From contig RSEF01000003.1 of the NCBI GenBank assembly GCA_003993805.1, positions 110,695,598-110,759,597 on the forward strand: a stretch of DNA of 64,000 nucleotides, read 5' to 3'. Source of the DNA: Himantopus leucocephalus. Its lineage: Eukaryota; Chordata; Aves; Charadriiformes; Recurvirostridae. Numbering within the stretch: the stretch's first letter is position 1; each line of letters opens with the position of its first letter. The notes under the pieces were generated by a model. That model saw only the letters and a program-made list of their open reading frames with translations. It made no database searches and had not been told where the DNA came from. The position numbers and the translations under genes are program-made. Below are positions 40,456 to 52,600 of the stretch, piece after piece.

Positions 40456-43379
40456 TTAAAAAAAGTCTGAAATAGAGTTTGAGGGTGTGAATATAATTTC
40501 TGGTTAGATCTGCTTGGAAGCTCATGTTTTAAAAATAAAAATGAAACAAAACTGTGTATTGCAATTTATATGCATATTTGCCATGTTCCACTACTTGTAG
40601 TTGGGCTGGACAGTGCAGGGTACTGATGGTGAAACACTTCTATAAAAAGGTTTTGAAAATAGATCCTAATAATAGGATTGTCTTTTTTTGAGCCGTCACA
40701 ATGAAAAATGGAATAAACTGTTTTACTGATATTTCACACTAATGGTTTAGAGCTCTGAGTGCCATTCAAAGACTTGTTGTCAGCCTTATGGTTCAGTGAA
40801 CAAAACTGTTAAGCCGCATACAGTTTAGCTGTGAAGCACTATGTCAACTTTTTTGAGTGGTGTTGCTGCTATTCAATGAGTAAATACACTTGGTTGTGCA
40901 AGCTGTACTTTTACTTTCGTGTGTGCTGATCTTGCTGTTTCTTGATACGCAGAAACCTTGGGTTTCCTTAAAAATGCAGTTGATGGATGTATTATATGGT
41001 CTTGATAGGGCTTTGCATGTCATGAGTTGAGTGCATACAAAGTTCACAAGACCTCACCCGGATTAGACCGAAGAGAATATGCTTTACAGTATGTGTTTGG
41101 CTTGACTGATGGCACTTTGACTCAGTAATGAGATTAGCTAAGTCTGTCTAATACAGCTTACTGAATATTCTTTAATAAAAATATTTTAAAAAAAGGCTTA
41201 GCATTCATTCTTTCACTGTGGAAGATACATCAGAAACCAGCAGTCCTGATACAGGAGCCTTGTTTCAAAGCAGAAGACTCACCTGTATTGGTTTAGGGAG
41301 CCTGTCATGTAGGGTTGATAGAAATAAAATGGGCTCCAAATAAACACATGGGTATTATGTGAAAGCTGTACTGATTTATTCTTTTCAAATTCATAGAACT
41401 TATGGGTTCATATTGACTTCTTTTTCTCTATATGAATAAAATGTTCTAGCAGTTAAGATATATAGAATAAATATGGAAGAGTGATTTAAAGTGATGTGTC
41501 TTGGTAAATATTACTCAGGGGAAGGAGTATCAATAATAAGTGATGTATTCAGTAGACCCTTATTACCTTCTTACAAATACATACCAGTTCTGCACTTCAG
41601 GTAGCAACCAACCAGATGTTGGAGATTCTCTCTCTGGTTGTTTACTCAGACTCAGCATATTTTACCTTTTGCACGCTGGAGTGTACCTGACCTGTCCTTA
41701 CCCTTCACCAGCAAGATTGTGCTCTGGGCGAGTGACTTGGGAGGGGGCAGGAGGTGGCATTCCAGAAAGTCACGCGGCAAGCTACAAATGGGAGCAGCTT
41801 TTTAGGTTCTTGTAAGATGCTGAGCTTTGGGCTGCTCACTATAAGGCGTGTTGTTGAAGCATACTCCCAGCCTTGATCAAAGTTCTCTAATGCCGAGGGA
41901 GGTGTAACGTGGTTACAGAGGATTCTGCTTTTGATCTTCAGTGTTGCATTTCACGTTTTCATTCTAGATACTCGTAAATAGCTGCACATAGCAGCTTTAA
42001 GCAGCTGGCTAAAGAATTAAAAGTTTATTAACCTGAACTTCTCTGTAAAGAAATACAGAGAAACTGAACCAAACTCGGGGACAGTCACTGATCACACTGG
42101 TAGCAAGTATGTTACACATATCCAAGGAAGCCACAGCTGAGGTTAAGATCTTGTTGTGGTCTGTGATAAACATAAATGTTATGAGGCAACTCATTTCCAA
42201 GCCAAAATGTACCTTCAGCTATCTTACATAAACTGTTAGAATCTGAGTGTTTGATTTCGGGTCCACCAGCAGGGTTGGACCAACGGCTCCATACCTGTGC
42301 GCTGGAGATCTAAAAACGTGTCCCGGGCACGGTGACTCCTGAGAAAGCAGCCCCTGCCCTGCTGCTTTGCACAGGGGCAATGCCTCTGCCCTGCCATAGC
42401 TGAGGGGTGGAGGGCCACAGTGGCAACTCTGTTTGCAAACTTTCCCCTCTGGAGCCTTCAGCCTGGCTCGGCAACCAGTGGAAGTGCTTCCAAGTGACCA
42501 CATTTTGCAATGGTCGCATTTTGTACAGCAACCTCGCAGGCTAACTGTACTCTAAAATTATAGTTATTTTAAAATAACTCTAAAAGAGAGTGTGTGTACT
42601 GACACGTGTGCAGGTGCACTTCAATCTCTCATTTTAAAAGACGGATGGGAAGAGCTGTCAAGGATTGATGGAGGAACCGAGGGGCGAGGAGAGCTGGTGG
42701 TTGGCACGGGAGCGTCACCTGCCCCCTGCGCTGCGTTGGTACGTGGTGAGACATGGGGCTTGGGGGCAGAGCTGTTGGGCTTGAGATCGGCTGCTTGGAG
42801 TTGCATCCAGGTAGACGTACCCACCATCGGCTTTTGCAGCCGGAGAACACACAGGCATGGCTGAGGGAAGGAAACGTCTCCGTGTAATGGTTGAGAGAAA
42901 CAGGCTTCAAGTGTCTCAAGGGGAATGTTTTTTAACTGCTTCGGCACAATTTATTCATCTTTGGCGATGGTGCTTTTGAAAGTGCCCCTGTAACCAACTT
43001 CCCTCGTGGGTAAACCAAGAGTTTAAGAAAGAAATAATTTCCTTTTTTTTACATTTCTTTCTACTGATTGTCAGTCCCAGGCCCTGTAAGGCAGTCCTCC
43101 CTGCACATGGAGCTATTACAGCTGAGGTTTCTGCAAGTGAACTAAATTGCAGTTGCATGTATTTATTTTATATGCCACACCTGTTTAAGTCAAGGGAGAC
43201 TTATGTACATTTAAAAAAAAAAAATACTCTGAATCTGTCACCAATTTACCTTCCTTACCTTGCCACAACAGCCAACATCTATCCCCAGGCAAAGGGACAA
43301 CGCCGCTCTTTCAGTTACGGCAGGCAAAGCAGCAGGCAGGCTTAGAAACCCAGCGGGGGTTCTCCAGTAAAAATTCTCC
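40456..43379. other. Intergenic DNA downstream of RDH14
   Basis: No gene recognised. A GC-richer patch at about 42250-42870 has overlapping frames of 90-108 codons on both strands, none with a known motif. Confidence 0.5.
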
Positions 43380-44250
43380 ACCTTAATGAGATAAATGATC
43401 AGTTTTTCCATGATGCAATAAACCCAGAAGTATTTAAACTCTCCTCTCTTTCTTCAGCGGTTGCCTGGTTCGCCTAAGCTTCCTCCTAAGTGAATGCTTC
43501 ACAAGCTTCAAAGCCTGAGCCCTGCGAATGGGCGGTGTGATTATGCTTTTGCTGAAATATGCGGATAATTCCCACTTCAAGCGCACTTAATTTCTTTCCA
43601 CCTAAGGCTATAAAGAAAATAAACAACTTGCAAGAGTCATGCAAATAATTTTAAAATGGGAGGCCTGTTCCCTTTTTCACATAACTTTTTCCAAACTAAT
43701 CACTTAGAGAGTAATTGACTTGCAAAACCATCCAGGAGGCCTCCGCAGTGGAATTATTATTTTTGATCTGTCCCAGAATGGTGCTGCTATTTCTCATAAC
43801 AGAAAATGACGACCTCCCTCTAGACTTTTTACTTGCCGCTGTAGCTACCACTAGCAGCCTCACACCTGTCGTAACTGGATTCAGATCAGAGAAATTAATT
43901 TGAATATTTAATTGATTCCAAATGGCCTATGTAACACGGAGAAAGGAGTGCTTTCCTAATTGCTTTCTTGGCTGAGGGCTGGCACACTGACCACCTAACG
44001 AGGTTGATGGCCCTTTCTTTCTACATTTAAGAATAATCACTTCTTTTCAGGTAGTGTGACAAAAAGCTTAATTAATCTGGATAGAGAAGGAATCGATAGT
44101 TTATTTGCCATGAATGATTCAGGAGGCTGTCACATGCTTGAAATCTATAATAATCACTTTAGCAAAGCACTGAGCGTTTCTTGCCGCCCGCTTCATGGCC
44201 AAAGCAAGCAGTCTGAAATCCTGGTCCCTCTGTAAGTGTTGGGAGTCAGA
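43380..44250. promoter_or_regulatory. Possible conserved noncoding element
   Basis: About 870 bp free of repeats and long frames, unusually rich in homeodomain-type TAATTA/TAATTG/ATTTAATTGA sites. It also has a perfect octamer ATGCAAAT (POU-type) at 43639-43646 and many intact motif-like blocks. The texture resembles vertebrate developmental enhancers. This is a judgement by eye; conservation cannot be tested here. Long-range enhancers for distant neighbours would be plausible in this gene-poor region. Confidence 0.3.
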
Positions 44251-47200
44251 CACCTAAATATTTTTGCTGATCTTGATCTCATGGCTTTAGGTTTGGGCAG
44301 CAGGACTCTTACAGCCAGCTGGATGATGGTTCTTTCAAGCTTGATGAATGAGGCTTTATGCATTTCTGTGTATGTGTGGCATTTTTAAAAAATACTTCAC
44401 AAATTAAGGAGGTGGGGTGGGGTGGTGGTGCTATGTATATATTAAATATCCTGCAACATTCTCCAGAAACGTATGTGGTTTTTCCCCCAAAAAAATGTGA
44501 GCCCATCTCTGCAGTTGTTGGGATGTTTGTCCATTGGCCACCTGGGCTGCAGTTTGGTGATGAGTGATGTTATTTCAGTTTATCTAGATAAAGACTTGTT
44601 GCAATCTTCCCCAACAGTAGGTCAGTGTCCTGAGCCCCTCCTAAGTCACTGCATGACCATCCACTTTTCCAATCCCATCTGCCCTCTAGACAAGCAACGT
44701 CAGGGTCTTTCTAGACGCTTCAAGAAAGGGGTTGTGAGCAGCATCTGCAGAAAGGCAAGTGACACACCTGGAGGCGCAGAACCTACATGCACTGCAACAA
44801 GTAGGTTTAGTATCATTTTATATACTCATTCACAGACAGGAACACCTTCTCCGGTGTATATGGATAGGTATTTTGGCCTTGAGCCTGCTCCAAAGTCTTT
44901 CTGCACAGCACTGTAGATGTAGCCCATGGGTAAACCAGCAAGTTGAAAAATGCTTCATTTGCTCTTCTGAAGGGTGGAGATCCTACAGGACCAGTTGAAG
45001 TCACTGGTAGTTCCAGTTGCTTGAGACTTCACCTGGCTTTGAAGGTACTTGGAGGGAGGGAGGAGGAAGAGACCAGAGCACCCTTTTCCTTATATTCAGT
45101 CTGCCCTCCTGGAAATCTCTGCAGATATTGAAAACCAATTTAAGCCTGCTTTGTGGAAGTATTTGTCCATAAAATTTTGCTGTAAGCAGAGACTTTCAAA
45201 AATCATAATTTCACATTTTATGTAGTGGCCAGATGATATTATTAACTAATTATATCAGAAGCACAGCTAAGGTTGAGGTCCTGGGACAGTAGAACAGAAT
45301 AAGAGATAATGAGCTATCATCTGTAGATGCAGGAGAGGTAACCTGAAAACTCAAAAGGAATAATTAAAAAGCTTTGATGACAGTTATTTTGTTTCTATTT
45401 CTGAGGGGGTTTTTTTTGTTTAATTCTAGATATTTGCTATTTTTTTAAAAAAAAGGTTAAAACTGCAGAAAATATGGGAACAGCCATGTTTCAACAAAGC
45501 GGCACCATTCTTCACTGTGGAAAACCCATAAAATGACAGGAAATGGCTTAATGTGGTAGGTGTTCATTTTTAAGGGTTCTGTTGACAGAAGTTGATGAGT
45601 GAAAATATTGTATTTCATTTTTGCCTTTTGTTCAGTAAATAGCATGGAATTTTGATGCTGCCTAGAGGGACAGCTTTGTACTGTGGTGGTCTAAACTGGG
45701 ATTTTTCATTAATGTAACCAATCAGAGTAGGTGGGTTGTTGTTTTTTTTTGTTTTGTGTGTGCGTTTGGGGTTTTTTTTAAGAAAAAAAGCTGAAGTCAA
45801 AGAAAAGAATAAGAAAAAGCACCACAAAGTTTATCTTTTACTCATCTGGAAGAGTTTATTTTAAACACGGAACATTGTTTGCTGCTGTGGAAATGAAAGT
45901 GAGAGAGTTGCAGCTTTCTTCCGATGCCATCTGGCAGATGATTTACTTGCGTATGGTATTCACTAATCCAAATAACCCTGTGTGTGGTAGCATTGTCTCT
46001 TTACTGATCATGCAGCTGAGTTGGCTGAACCTTAGATGGCTCACACAAGGCTATCAACAGCACAGTACAATAGACTGTTTAAAATTAGAACAGTATTAAG
46101 GAAAGGGATATGCCAAATTCATCATGCCTTTACCTTTATTAAGCATTTTCTCTACCCGAACTGAGCTTGATGTTTCCTTTTTTTTCTCTTCACGCTTTTA
46201 TTCACCCCAGTTCTTCCTGGGCTTTAGTCCATTGACTCAACACTTCCGTGTAACCTCAAAGCTCAGGTGGGACCAGAGCATTGGGCATCCATCCCTAGAT
46301 TCATATTCTTGCCCTGATGATAACTGTGTTTGCTCCTGTAAGGTCCCCTCCCGACCTCATGAAACTTGTATTCCTGCCGGGAAGTAAGGCTACTTCAGCA
46401 GGACAGCTGTATGCTGTAACCAGTAGTTTGTTGGTTAAAGAACTCTCTTAGTTCCTAACCTGAGCCAAAATTGTCTCCAGATCAGGATATTCCCATTTAT
46501 CAGGAAAAAAATTATCTAGCTACTTCATTATTATATTAATGTTAGGCTGCCTCCTCTTGCTGTAATACCAAAGGGAGAGTCTTCAGCGGTTATTTCAGGA
46601 AGAAAAATAATTAGAGGATTATGCCTTGATGAGCAGATCCCAAGCTATGAGTAGATGGAGGCATTCGCTTATATCTTGTATTTGAATTCTAGGGAGGCGT
46701 TGGTATTCTGATGCTTTTCTATGGTCAAGACAATATAATGGCTCCGTTCTCAATGTGTGGGGTTTTTGAGTGATTTTTCCACAGTGCCTAACTCCGTGTG
46801 CCTAATAGGTCTCTAATTTTGGTTTCAGATTCCACTCTGAGGTTGAAAGACCTAAAATTTAAGTGTTGGCTGTGCCTTATTTTAGTCACTTCTGTTTTTT
46901 AATTGGATCTCACCTTGATAGGTCACTTGAAAAAGTTAGTGTTATGGTTCAATTTGCAATTGTCCTTTTTGGAAGCTGCCTTTTTGATTTTAAGGACAAC
47001 TCAACAGTTTTGAAAGTGCTGGTGAAATTATGTATATAGGTGAATATAATAGGTGAATTTATAGGTGAAATTAAAATATATACAGTGTAGATAATTTTGT
47101 ATCAGAGATAGGGAAGGAATTGAGAGCTCAGCTCTTTTCCTGCGGAGCAGCGCGTGCTTTGAACTCACTGGCTGCATCTGTCTTGCTAAGCTTTTAGTGC

Positions 47201-47844
47201 CAGGACCTGCTTCCTGAACCGCAGACTGAATGGGATAGTGGGGCAGTGTTCACGTTACCATATTCTGTTGTCCCCCAGGCATGGGTACATCCAAACTGCT
47301 TGCTAGGAGTGTCCTTGACCCATGCTGACTCCTGAATGATGCAAAGAGTTGTTTCAAAAAGCGTTAGTTGGCCAGAGCCAAAACTGTGCCAAGAACTGCC
47401 CTAACTATTAAACAGCACAGATCATCAAATTTCAGTGTCTGGGCTGGCGCCCTGTCACTCCTTAATTGAGTGGAATAAGCAGAGCCAAAAAATGCCCCCT
47501 TCCTCCCTCAAGTGTTAACAGAATAGATGTGATTTTTCAATTTACTTCCACGACATTCAGAGACCGTTCTGGAAAACTGAAGCGTATTTTCTCTTACTGA
47601 TTTTATAGCACTAAAATTCCACTGACTTTGCTGCAATTTCTATTGACTGACCCTGTAAACACATGGAGAATCAGTATTGTTACTGATATCAGCATGTCGT
47701 CATGCTTTATTCATTTTCAATTTTATAACTATAGTCTGATCTCTTGGAATTGTGTCCACTAGCGTAGCACTGGACTATGGAAATCTTATTTTATCAAAAT
47801 GTGTTATTCTTGGATGAGAATTCACAGTTACACAGTTGCACTTT
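44251..47844. other. Intergenic DNA, no gene recognised
   Basis: A 147-codon frame at 44473-44916 on + has no recognised domain and overlaps other frames. T- and G-rich simple stretches lie near 45730-45790. No RNA gene or clear repeat seen. Confidence 0.5.
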
Positions 47845-48415
47845 ATAGATCCATAGATTTTTGAAAGCCAGAAAAGGCCCTTAGATTATTTAGTCTGACT
47901 TCCTGAATGACACAAGCCATTTAATTTAACCCAGTTAGCCTTGCTCCAAGTCCAGCAATTTGTGTTTGGCTAAGGCTTATCTTCTAGAAGGACGTCCAGT
48001 CTAGATCTGAAGCCATCAGTAGTTGGAGAATCCATCACTTCCTTTGGCAGTGCAGTCCAACGGTTATCACCCTCACTCTTAAAAATGTGTGTTTTGATTC
48101 TTGCCTGAATTTGTCTGGCTTTCACTTCGAGCTATCACCTCTCATTATGCCTTTTTTTGTGAGATGAGAGTGCTGCTGTTACTGCTCAGTATTTTCTCCC
48201 TGCGGTGATACTCGCACATTGTAATCACTGAAATCATCGCTAGATGTTTTTATTAAATTCAACAGACTGAACCCCTTTAATCTCTTACTGCGAGGCCCTT
48301 TTCCAAGTTTTCCAATAATTTCTGTGGCTCTCCTCCACATCCTATCCTATTTTTTACCTCTTTCGTGAAATGAGGAAACAAGAACTGGATGTAATACTCC
48401 AACATGTGTCCATTT
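47845..48415 (-). repeat. Ancient divergent CR1 LINE
   Basis: Starts with GATCCATAGATTTTTGAAAG and continues through a series of blocks in CR1 order: TAGTCTGACTTCCTGAATG, CACAAGCCATTTAATTTAAC, TTTGTGTTTGGCTAAGGC, TGGAGAATCCATCACTTCC, GGTTATCACCCTCACTCTTA, and finally AAGAACTGGATGTAATACTC. These blocks match, with many substitutions, the older CR1 type abundant in turtles and crocodilians rather than the typical avian type. It lies on the minus strand and covers about 570 bp. The reading frames are broken. Confidence 0.82.
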
Positions 48416-49495
48416 ATAGGACTTCTCAATGCTTTCCCTCTGTTGCTCTAAGGCGATCACTAATTTAAATGGGCCTGAGGCTGCTGCCTGGCACTGAGGC
48501 CTGCTGGAATATCACAGTCTGCATCTGTACTATTGAAAGCTCTTTATCTTCCATGATAGGGTGTCTGCATCCAAACTACTTTTTGGGAATGCTTCCTGGC
48601 AATTTCTGACACTTCAGCTGTGTTTGGGAATTATCTGGAAAAATGCTGGCAGACGCCGAAATCATGCCAGGGATACCACCCTATGGTACAGATGTCCAAG
48701 GACTAATGCCTAGAAACATTTCCTGACCCTTTTAAATTCAGTAGTGTAGTCTAAAAGTTCCCAGTTATGCTCAAAGCGTCACTGATAATTTTAGCTTCAG
48801 TGAAAGTATTAAAAAAAGACGTTTCTCTTATTTGCTTTAAGAACCTAGGAGTCAGATATGTGGGCTCAGCGGGTCACCTTGGTTAGGTAAAGGCATAGTC
48901 AAGTAGCAGACAAGCATCTGCTGATTTCCATTCACCCCATTTCTCTTAGATGCTTATTTTTTAACAGATTCTCTGTTTGGTAACATTTCTGTCTGCTCAC
49001 CTTACCACTAATGACAAAGGGTACTTGGACAATTAAGAGCCCAAGTCTAACTTTTTATGACATGACTCAGGTGAAATGCCACAAACCCGGTGGCAACAGT
49101 ACTAAGTGGTGAGCAAAATCATAACTTTGTCTCACTGATTGTCCACCCTGGCTTATTTTTAGCATGTACCTTGACTGTTTTGTATCTAAGTTCTCCCTCC
49201 ATGCCTTCAGGTGGGGTTAGCTGTCTCCAGACAGGATGGGTGGACAAGTCTTGGAGGCTGACTGATTCAGTCTTCCAACATTATTCCAGCAAGTTGTGCA
49301 TCCTTAAAAGTTTCTGCATGCTCCCACTCTGCATCTTAGAGTTTATAGTTACATTCAATGCTGTAAAATCACACTGTCTACATCCAGTCTAGAGAAAGAT
49401 AAGCATGAGCTGTATAGAGGCACATTAGTCTGCACTATTTGGTCCTGAGACCAAGGTCGACCTTTTTATTCAACACTGTAGACATACCATTTGAA
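48416..49495. other. Intergenic DNA, no gene recognised
   Basis: Short frames only. The first part may be more of the old CR1 or an unrelated old sequence. Confidence 0.45.
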
Positions 49496-49551
49496 ATAGA
49501 ATCATAGATTCATAGAACGGTTAGAGTTGGAAGGGACCTTAAAGATCATCT
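49496..49551 (-). repeat. CR1 LINE 3' end, cut by gap
   Basis: ATAGAATCATAGATTCATAG followed by GAGTTGGAAGGGACC: a reverse-oriented CR1 3' end running into the gap. Confidence 0.9.
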
Positions 49552-49651
49552 NNNNNNNNNNNNNNNNNNNNNNNNNNNNNNNNNNNNNNNNNNNNNNNNN
49601 NNNNNNNNNNNNNNNNNNNNNNNNNNNNNNNNNNNNNNNNNNNNNNNNNNN
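49552..49651. other. Assembly gap (100 N)
   Basis: Exactly 100 N between two CR1 3' ends that point away from each other. The real length is unknown. Confidence 0.95.
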
Positions 49652-49692
49652 TCCCTTCCAACCTAAACCATTCTATGATTCTATGATTCTAT
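49652..49692 (+). repeat. CR1 LINE 3' terminus after gap
   Basis: TCCCTTCCAACCTAAACC followed by repeated ATTCTATG octamers: the forward CR1 3' end, inverted relative to the copy on the left of the gap. Confidence 0.9.
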
Positions 49693-52600
49693 TACAGTGA
49701 AATACCCCCTTTGACTAAATTTACTGTATGCACATTCTGCCCATTCTAGTCTCCAGATCTGAAACCTACATCTTTGGCAATGCTCTAAACAAGACAGGAA
49801 AAAAATATAAAATCTAGAGATTCAGGACAGCAATCTTTTTCAGCAGGGTACTGACACACATGTCTAAATTCCTCTGAAGTTGACAAAACATGTGTTTATT
49901 GAATTAAGGCTTAGACTGCTTGGGACAGTTAAGCTTATTTCAGATGAAAATTATCCTTTTGTTTATCTTGAATATTTTTCATCATATAAGAATTTTGGCT
50001 CCTATCAAGAGATGGTAGCTAAAAAAACATAAAACATTTTTCTTTTAAAAAGGTTTGTTTCTTCACTTCCTCATAAATAGATTTGCTTCCCCTGGAAAAT
50101 GGACACATCCAACTGGCAGCTCAGGAATGGTGCTTCCTTTTTAGCCCAGTTGTGCTAATAATTCTATTAAATATAGTGTTGCAGCAGTGATGAGGAATCT
50201 TACATCTATAGTAGTGTGTAATATGTTACGTATACGGTAGATGTGAACCAAAGTAAAACCAAAGTGAACTGGCCAGTCCCTTTGAAATGTACCCGGTATC
50301 TTCTTTCTGCTCACACTTGCTATATTGGTTAAATATTTTCTTCAGTCAAATGTCATTTCTGGAACAGGTACTATAAAATGTAGAATTGTTTCTTTTTACG
50401 TATGATGTTTGAAAAATTGCTCTTGCTTTCTCAGGCAAACCGCTGAAGCAGGTCAGAGTTTGTAGTTTTTCTGTCAGCACAAATTAATTTAAAGACCTCT
50501 TGTGTAATAATAATAATAGCTTTAAATTGTTTATAGGGTTGATTTTAATAAACACTGCATAACATAGAGCAGTGCCCAGCATAACCAGTTGATTCAGTGC
50601 CAACACAATATCATCTTTCATTGGTGCTCTGAAAAAATAGCACAAACAATGAAGATGTCTGAGGTATGTCACAATACTGTGATCAAAAGGAACGTATTAT
50701 TTAAATATTATAATAAGCCCAGTGATGTCTTTTGAAATAGAATGATTTTAATTCAAAAACATCTGCTTGAAAGTCCAAAGAGATTAGAAATGTCCATTTA
50801 TGAAAACATACTAATTAAAGGCTCTAAATACTTAGAATAGTTCTATGCCTATGTAAGTTAGTCCAACTGATAGCAAAACTCGACATGTTTCATATTATTT
50901 CAACTTCTTTTATTTGAACAAGGGAATAGATAAACAAAAGGAAACGATCCTGTTGTTTTTAAAATTTTGTGAAAATATAACCCGAACAGAGGTCAGTCTT
51001 CAAATGCACAGTCCATATGGCTTGGCTGACACAAGTAGCTGTAAGGATAACATCACTTTGTAGGAACAGTGGGACTCAGCTCTCTCCAGCTCTGTGCAGT
51101 AGCAGAGTGGAAAGAAAATGTAAACCAAACTGCTCCTTTATCCACCATTTTTGATGCCGCAGATATATCTGAGTCAGTGGAAGCATAAACTACTGCAGCT
51201 TCTAGGTCTGTTAATAAAAATTCCAAAAATAATTATCCTCTACTTCTTGTAAAACAATGGAGTAACTATTTTGTGTTTGGCCTGCAAGTCATCAGATGTC
51301 ATTATTGTAAGCAGACTTCACAAGCCGCTATACTGTAGAGGAATGGAGAAACACTCGTGTTAATTGTGGTGTCATTACTTAGAAGAAACTGCTGTTTAGT
51401 TTTTTGCTTTACACTTTTACTAGTCAAGTATAATTCAGCTACAATGGCTGAGCATAGACCTTCCCACTAAGTAGGCCATATTGTGGAATATTGTTTTCCC
51501 TATTCATTAGAATAAAGGAAGTTTAGCAATGCGTATGCAGTAATGTAATGTTTCCTTGAAACACTAGGAATATAATATATGTATATAGGTGAATGTCCGC
51601 CTATTTCAAATTTATTTAGTGTCAAAAAAAAGGTGATCAAGGCAAGGTCACTGGGCGAGTGATTTGCCCTGGTAGCCACACACATCCTATGGTTGCATTC
51701 TGGGCACCGTGAAAAAATTAATACAACCCAACGAAGAAGTCATCAGGGATATATCTCAAGAGGTATTTGGGCATCAAACCTGTAGGTTAACAAGTTAAGG
51801 TGTGTACATGTCCCAGCACTAGTTCATTCACGCTTCCATTTCTGTCTTGGCCCGTTCAGTGTGATGGTGTGTGCTAACGCCAAGGATGCTGCTACAGCCA
51901 GAGACCTGCCTGACTTGCAGCTGGTGGTTCCTTAAAATGCCTTTGATCCGTAATCAACTGTCTGGGCACTCCACATCCAGGGAAAAGTCAGACCAGTGAC
52001 TGTAAATGAGTACCCAGAGGTGGATTAGAAATGCTTACAGGGCAGGCTTCTGTTCTCATTTGAGAGCCACTAACTGATCATTGAGAGGTAGTAAGAAACT
52101 TGCTAAAGTTACTAATCATTCTTCAAGTACTTTCAGCTGTGATTTAACTGCACTTTTCCAGCTGTTGCACTGAAAGCACACCAGGTAAAAGGCTGTTTGA
52201 GAAACTGCCCTTCTCACGTGCTAGACACTGTGCTGATGGGAACCATGCTCTCCGTGGTGGCCATGCGTCATTAGGGATGCATGGCGAGTCACAGGAGAAG
52301 AGCTTATGCCAATCCTCTGGCATAGAAGGGTATATTTCTGGTTGACTTCACCCTAGATGTACCCTAGACTGACTACCTGTGGCTGGAACACATAATAGGG
52401 TGCTACTCTCACCTGCATGGACAAAGTCTCAGAGTTGCAAAGCTTTACATTCAGGTATGTCCCAGGCTACAAAAATCAGAAGACAAAATGACCTGTCCAG
52501 TCTCCCTGCACAATTGACAGAAGGACATGAGCATCAAAGAGTGAGATCCCAGAGCTCAACAATCACAGTGGAAAACCACCAGCAGTAGTCGGAAGGAAAT

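Noticed and set aside
44473..44916. 147-codon + strand frame
   Set aside because: No recognised domain, biased and unstructured composition, and overlaps frames on both strands; no splice or promoter context.
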